Below, piece by piece: positions 59,789 to 64,000 of a stretch of DNA of 64,000 bases. Under the pieces are notes generated by a model. That model did no database searches. It saw nothing but the letters and a program-made list of their open reading frames with translations, and was not told where the DNA came from. The position numbers and the translations under genes are program-made. The stretch is from 58-81 sp012729145 (GTDB taxonomy: Bacteria > Synergistota > Synergistia > Synergistales > Thermovirgaceae), in NCBI GenBank assembly GCA_040770625.1, contig JAXGIW010000001.1, positions 124,001 through 188,000 of the forward strand, given 5' to 3'. Numbering within the stretch: position 1 is the stretch's first letter; each line of letters begins with the position of its first letter.

Positions 59789-62700
59789 GTATAAGGTCAG
59801 GAACAAAGGTCTTCATCTTATGTTTTCTCGCGATACTTCTGACGTTCTTCGGCGGCGCGGCGTTTGGCGACGCGTATATTACCGCTGATGGGACAGAGGA
59901 GATCAATTATCTGGAAGAGATCGATGTCCATCTAGGCAATTATGGGATGTGGGCAATAAACGGAGGAATAGTCAGGAATTTCTACACAACCACATCTGGA
60001 AGCCGCACCTATTATCACGAAGGCCTTATCGTAACCTATCCCGACGGTTCTCACGGGATGGTTGCCGAAGGCTCTGGATCTGAAGCCTGGAATTTTGGAA
60101 CCATCCAGCCAGGTGGCGATCCCGCCGATGGTGTCTACGGAATGTTTGCTGTCGATGGAGGACAGATCTACAACTCAAGAACATATGAAAGAACAGGTAG
60201 ATATTCTTATGAATGGCTAACTGGATCCATTATTACGAATGGCACAGGGTCCCATGGAATGGTAGCAGAAGGACCCGGCTCTGGTGCATGGAACTCGGAA
60301 ACAATTTCAACTCTCGGACCTGGATCCTACGGGATGCTGGCGACAAACGGCTCCGAGATCAGGAACCACATTGACGGCAGGAGTGGGACTATCACAACTC
60401 TCGAGTATGGTTCACATGGCATGGTTGCTGACGGAAACGGTTCGCAGGCCTGGAACGGCGGCGATATCTCCACCGAGGGTGATCATGCCTACGGCATGTA
60501 CGCCACCGTCGGATCCACGATCAATAACAACTACACCTTGCTTGTTGATTCCTACATCAACACTTCCGGGTTTGAAGCCCACGGCATGGTTGCAGAAGGC
60601 AGCGGTTCAACGGCATGGAATTATGCTGATATATTAACCACGGGCGAATCGGCCTACGGAATGTGGGCCACCGATGGCGCCCAGGCTTACAACATTGGCA
60701 TAAACGTTCTTGGCTTCAGTGTTGCGGGTTTTATCGAAACGGAAGGCGAGGGTTCTCACGGCATGGTGGCTGAGGGTTTGGGCTCCATCGCGGCAAACGT
60801 GGGATCCATCGAGACCTCGGGAATGAACGCCCTGGGGATGAAGGCCTCCGGTCTAGCCCTGGCTATAAACCTCGGCGACATAGAGACCTCAGGGACTGGC
60901 TCAGTGGGCATGGGCGCGGAGAATGTGGCTCTGGCCCTTAACCTTGGAGAGATCGAGACAGAGGGTGAAGCAGCCCACGGGATGCAGGCCAATAACCTTG
61001 GCCTTGCGGTCAACATGAAGGGGCTGCCTGACCTTGAAGGCCTGGATATCATCCCCTTGCCCGATACACTGCTGGATATCCTTGATTCCTTCGGCTTCTT
61101 CCCCGGAGAGATCGTAACCACAGGTTACGGCGCCCATGGCATGTATGCGAAGGATTTCTCCGCCGCCGCAAACCTGGGCGACATCTTCATACAGGGTAAC
61201 AATCCCTGGGCCTACGGCATGCTGGCCGAGGACTTTTCCCTGGCTCTCAACGTTGGCAACATAGAGATAGGGGAATACGGGGACGAGGATATGGGAGGTT
61301 ACTCCCACGGCATGGGGGCCAGCAACTGGTCCGCGGCGATCAACGCCGGCTCCATAACCACCTACCCCATCGAAGGCGCATACGGTATGCTGGCAGAGAA
61401 CAACTCCATCGCGGTCAACGCCGGTTCGCTTCTCTCACTCGGAGGTGACTTCCTCTCCGGCCTGATCCCCGGTGATCCAGAGGATCCCGAAAATGAGGAT
61501 CCCTTTTCCGGCATCATAGACTTCGTTGCAGGCATTTTCGGGGGCGGATCCTCCTCTATAGAGACCTTCGGCTACGGCTCCCACGGCATGGTTGCCAGGA
61601 ACTGGTCCTCGGCAATCAACCTGGACGAGATCATAACGAACAACGCAGGCTCCAACGGCATGTGGGCCGACGATCACTCAGCCGTTCTCAACTGGGGTTC
61701 GATAACCACAGACAGCGATGACCCATTTGGAGAATACCTTGGAGCCGTCGGCATGATGGCAACCAATTTATCCCTGGCTGCCAATTTCTCATCCGATTCC
61801 ATCGAGACCTTTGGTGACTGGTCTCACGGTATGATGGCATCCTCGAACTCGCTCGCCCTCAACACCGGCTCTGTAATAACTCATGGGAGCTCCTCTTTTG
61901 GCATGTTGGCAGAGGATTACTCCCTCCTGCTCAATACGGGCAACATCGAGACCTTTGGTGACGGAGCCGCAGGCATGGTCGCCAAAGCCAACTCCATGGC
62001 CCTCAACACCGGATCGATCGTAACCCATGGAAGCTATCACGAAATAGGGTTGAACGACTACAACTACTCCAACGGCATGTTCGCGGAAAACTTCTCGGCT
62101 GCCCTGAACTTCGGAACGATCGAGACCTGGGGCAGAGGAGCCGCAAGCATGGCTGTCTATACCAACTCCCTTGCATTCAATAGCGGCGCCATAGTCACCC
62201 ACGACAGATATTCTTATGGGATGTATGGTCGTTACGACTCTCTCCTTGTCAACACTGGCAGCATAGATACCGGAACAGAAGGCGAGTCAGGAGAATTCGC
62301 TGCTATCGGCATGTTTGCTGAAGACAGTTCCGTAGCCCTGAACTTCGGGGAAATAGCAACCCAGGGAGAAAATTCCTGGGGCATGTACGCCGTTTCTGAC
62401 TCACTGGTGGCAAACCTTTCTTCCGACTCTATCGAGACCTGGGGCATCGGAGCCCACGGAATGTGGGCAAATGTCAACTCCATTGCTCTCAATACAGGTT
62501 CGTTAACCACTCATGGGGAAGATGCTTACGGGATGTTCGCCCAGTTTAACTCTTCAGTCATTAACTTTGGCAACATCACGACAATCAACGAAGATGCTTA
62601 CGGCATGGACGCCTATGCCGACTCGTTCGCATTTAACAGCGGAGTTGTGACAACTGCCGGTGAAAGAGCACATGGTATTTACGCCGGGGATCATTCCACT

Positions 62701-64000
62701 GCCATCAACACCGGGGTAGTTGAAACCTCTGGCAACAACGCCTGGGGCATGTCGGCTCAGGATCAATCCCTGGCAGTAAACACTGGCACTATAAAAACAA
62801 CCGGTGAATACAGCATTGCCGTTCTGGTTGATAACCAGGCAACATTCATCAACGCCGGTGTCCTGGACAGCGCCCAGGCCCAGGCAGTCTACGCCGACGA
62901 CAACAGTAACGTCATCCTCCTTGACGGCACGGTTCTTGCCGGATCCCACACCCTGGAGGACGAAGACGGAACATCGAACCTGGCGGTCCTGATGGACGGC
63001 GACCTTGCGGCCCAGGTTGTCAACTTCGGCAGCCTGACCAAGGCCGGCGACGGAACCCTTCTTGTTGAGGGAGGTTCCTCTGTTGTGGGCGAAACTCTAA
63101 ACACCGAGGGGACCCTGGCCATCGAAGCCGGAACCCAGTTCACGACACAGGACTTCACCCAGGAGGAAGGCGCCAATCTCTACCTGTACGCCAACCCGGA
63201 TTCTGCAACTGACCTTGACGCGGTGCCGCTCTGGGTGTTCGACCACGCATCAATAAGCGGCTCGGTCTACATCGACATGTCCACTGCCACACAACCGGGA
63301 CTCTACAGGTACATAAGGGCCGAGACTTACGACTGGGATTTTGACACCTACTTTGTCAACAACCCCTACTTCACCCCCTACGACCCGCAGTGGGTCACCG
63401 GAGGCAGCTTCCTCTACACCAGTTACATCGGCTACAGCTTCTCCGAAGCGGCCCTTGGCCTCGTGGCGGCCGTGGACGACTGGTCGATGCTCCGCCATAT
63501 CATGGCGAACCACCTGCAGGACGTTGCAGAATCCATGAAGGAACTCGAAGTGGGCGAAAAGAAGATCCACGCACAGGTTCTTGCGGGACAGACAAGGCGC
63601 GACCCGTCCAGTGAGACCTCGGCAGGGTTCGACTCCACCCAGAAGGGCATCAGCGTTGGCTTCGACAAGAAGCAGAACGAAACCACAGCATGGGGCATGT
63701 ACCTGGGCTACACCGAGAAGGATATCGACTTCACGGGTCTGCCCATGGTATTTGCCGACTGGGAGAACCAGAACACCTGGCACATAGGCGGCTACATCAG
63801 CAAGCGCTGGGATAACTGGATCCTCTCCAACACCCTGACCTACCGCTCCACCGACCACGACACCTTCAGGGCACAGGTCGGCGGGGATGCCAGGGCCAGC
63901 TTCGACAGCTGGGCGATCACCAACGACATCCGCCTTGGCTACGTCATGAAGGAAATAGGAGAAGACTCCAACTGGCAGATCATCCCCGAAGTTGGCCTGA
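59785..64000 (+). CDS. Giant autotransporter with ~33-repeat passenger, 3' truncated by window
   Basis: An open frame of 1405 codons runs to the window end. A signal peptide (residues 1-29, VFILCFLAILLTFFGG core) leads a passenger built from about 33 imperfect repeats of mostly 20-40 residues, each with a (H/Y)GM-x-A core followed by a Ser-rich A-x-N-x-G-x-I strand, ending near residue 1030. A linker with VDDWSMLRHIMANHLQDV follows. From about residue 1245 the sequence (ISVGFDKKQNETTAWGMYLGYTEKDIDF) has the features of an outer-membrane autotransporter barrel. Such repeats form a beta-helix on the cell surface; adhesion is plausible. A c-di-GMP riboswitch lies upstream. Confidence 0.92.
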   Translation, partial: MSIRSGTKVFILCFLAILLTFFGGAAFGDAYITADGTEEINYLEEIDVHLGNYGMWAINGGIVRNFYTTTSGSRTYYHEGLIVTYPDGSHGMVAEGSGSEAWNFGTIQPGGDPADGVYGMFAVDGGQIYNSRTYERTGRYSYEWLTGSIITNGTGSHGMVAEGPGSGAWNSETISTLGPGSYGMLATNGSEIRNHIDGRSGTITTLEYGSHGMVADGNGSQAWNGGDISTEGDHAYGMYATVGSTINNNYTLLVDSYINTSGFEAHGMVAEGSGSTAWNYADILTTGESAYGMWATDGAQAYNIGINVLGFSVAGFIETEGEGSHGMVAEGLGSIAANVGSIETSGMNALGMKASGLALAINLGDIETSGTGSVGMGAENVALALNLGEIETEGEAAHGMQANNLGLAVNMKGLPDLEGLDIIPLPDTLLDILDSFGFFPGEIVTTGYGAHGMYAKDFSAAANLGDIFIQGNNPWAYGMLAEDFSLALNVGNIEIGEYGDEDMGGYSHGMGASNWSAAINAGSITTYPIEGAYGMLAENNSIAVNAGSLLSLGGDFLSGLIPGDPEDPENEDPFSGIIDFVAGIFGGGSSSIETFGYGSHGMVARNWSSAINLDEIITNNAGSNGMWADDHSAVLNWGSITTDSDDPFGEYLGAVGMMATNLSLAANFSSDSIETFGDWSHGMMASSNSLALNTGSVITHGSSSFGMLAEDYSLLLNTGNIETFGDGAAGMVAKANSMALNTGSIVTHGSYHEIGLNDYNYSNGMFAENFSAALNFGTIETWGRGAASMAVYTNSLAFNSGAIVTHDRYSYGMYGRYDSLLVNTGSIDTGTEGESGEFAAIGMFAEDSSVALNFGEIATQGENSWGMYAVSDSLVANLSSDSIETWGIGAHGMWANVNSIALNTGSLTTHGEDAYGMFAQFNSSVINFGNITTINEDAYGMDAYADSFAFNSGVVTTAGERAHGIYAGDHSTAINTGVVETSGNNAWGMSAQDQSLAVNTGTIKTTGEYSIAVLVDNQATFINAGVLDSAQAQAVYADDNSNVILLDGTVLAGSHTLEDEDGTSNLAVLMDGDLAAQVVNFGSLTKAGDGTLLVEGGSSVVGETLNTEGTLAIEAGTQFTTQDFTQEEGANLYLYANPDSATDLDAVPLWVFDHASISGSVYIDMSTATQPGLYRYIRAETYDWDFDTYFVNNPYFTPYDPQWVTGGSFLYTSYIGYSFSEAALGLVAAVDDWSMLRHIMANHLQDVAESMKELEVGEKKIHAQVLAGQTRRDPSSETSAGFDSTQKGISVGFDKKQNETTAWGMYLGYTEKDIDFTGLPMVFADWENQNTWHIGGYISKRWDNWILSNTLTYRSTDHDTFRAQVGGDARASFDSWAITNDIRLGYVMKEIGEDSNWQIIPEVGL

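Noticed and set aside
60284..60637. A separate 117-residue plus-strand gene within the autotransporter
   Set aside because: It is in another frame of the repeat-rich passenger, has no ribosome site and no family match.

Overview
The window reads as chromosomal DNA of a diderm, anaerobic, amino-acid/organic-acid fermenting bacterium, most likely a member of the Synergistota. The reasons are an archaeal-type two-gene methylmalonyl-CoA mutase joined to a Na+-pumping decarboxylase, an A-type flavodiiron protein, a 5-oxoprolinase set, a two-subunit class I fumarase, an outer-membrane autotransporter, and frequent GTG/TTG starts in a moderately GC-rich background. The phylum call is inference. No tRNA, rRNA, CRISPR array, insertion sequence or phage gene was seen.

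Layout. 1-5633 (minus): methylmalonyl-CoA mutase subunits, epimerase and the four-subunit biotin/Na+ decarboxylase, which together would decarboxylate succinyl-CoA-derived methylmalonyl-CoA and store the energy as a sodium gradient. 5699-9757 (minus): fumarase alpha/beta followed by PxpB, PxpC and PxpA. 9.9-19.5 kb: an ornithine cyclodeaminase-family enzyme, threonine synthase, a TPP-riboswitch-controlled thiamine transporter, gyrA-psd-pssA, a flavodiiron protein, a cupin and a DJ-1/PfpI protein. 19.6-26.7 kb: a secreted four-repeat protein, an EamA transporter, a TreT-OtsA trehalose pair and enolase. 26.9-37.4 kb: three GGDEF proteins around gpsA, a glutaminase-like Ntn protein, an orphan HepT-like protein, a permease made as two half proteins and a tRNA nucleotidyltransferase-like gene. 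37.5-45.6 kb: nitroreductase, MFS transporter, cupin and a complete peptide ABC transporter operon. 45.6-58.5 kb: a PAS-GGDEF-HD-GYP protein, QueT, an M20 peptidase, several MFS/EamA transporters, and a cobalamin-binding photoreceptor-like gene overlapping a diguanylate cyclase gene. 58.6-64 kb: a HAD hydrolase, then a c-di-GMP-I riboswitch in front of a very large autotransporter that runs off the window.

Two themes stand out. First, cyclic di-GMP: four active-looking GGDEF proteins (one with HD-GYP), one catalytically dead GGDEF that keeps its inhibitory site, and a c-di-GMP riboswitch upstream of an autotransporter. One cyclase is translationally coupled to a protein carrying the adenosylcobalamin light-sensing motif, so light may feed into the same circuit. 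Second, the substrate-binding protein of the peptide transporter is circularly permuted: its C-terminal half is encoded before its N-terminal half.

Recurring sequence habits: extended -10 promoters (TGnTAnnAT) without good -35 boxes; intergenic arrays of 7-bp units; and several genes whose family homology and Shine-Dalgarno sequence point to CTG or ATC initiation rather than the nearest ATG/GTG/TTG.
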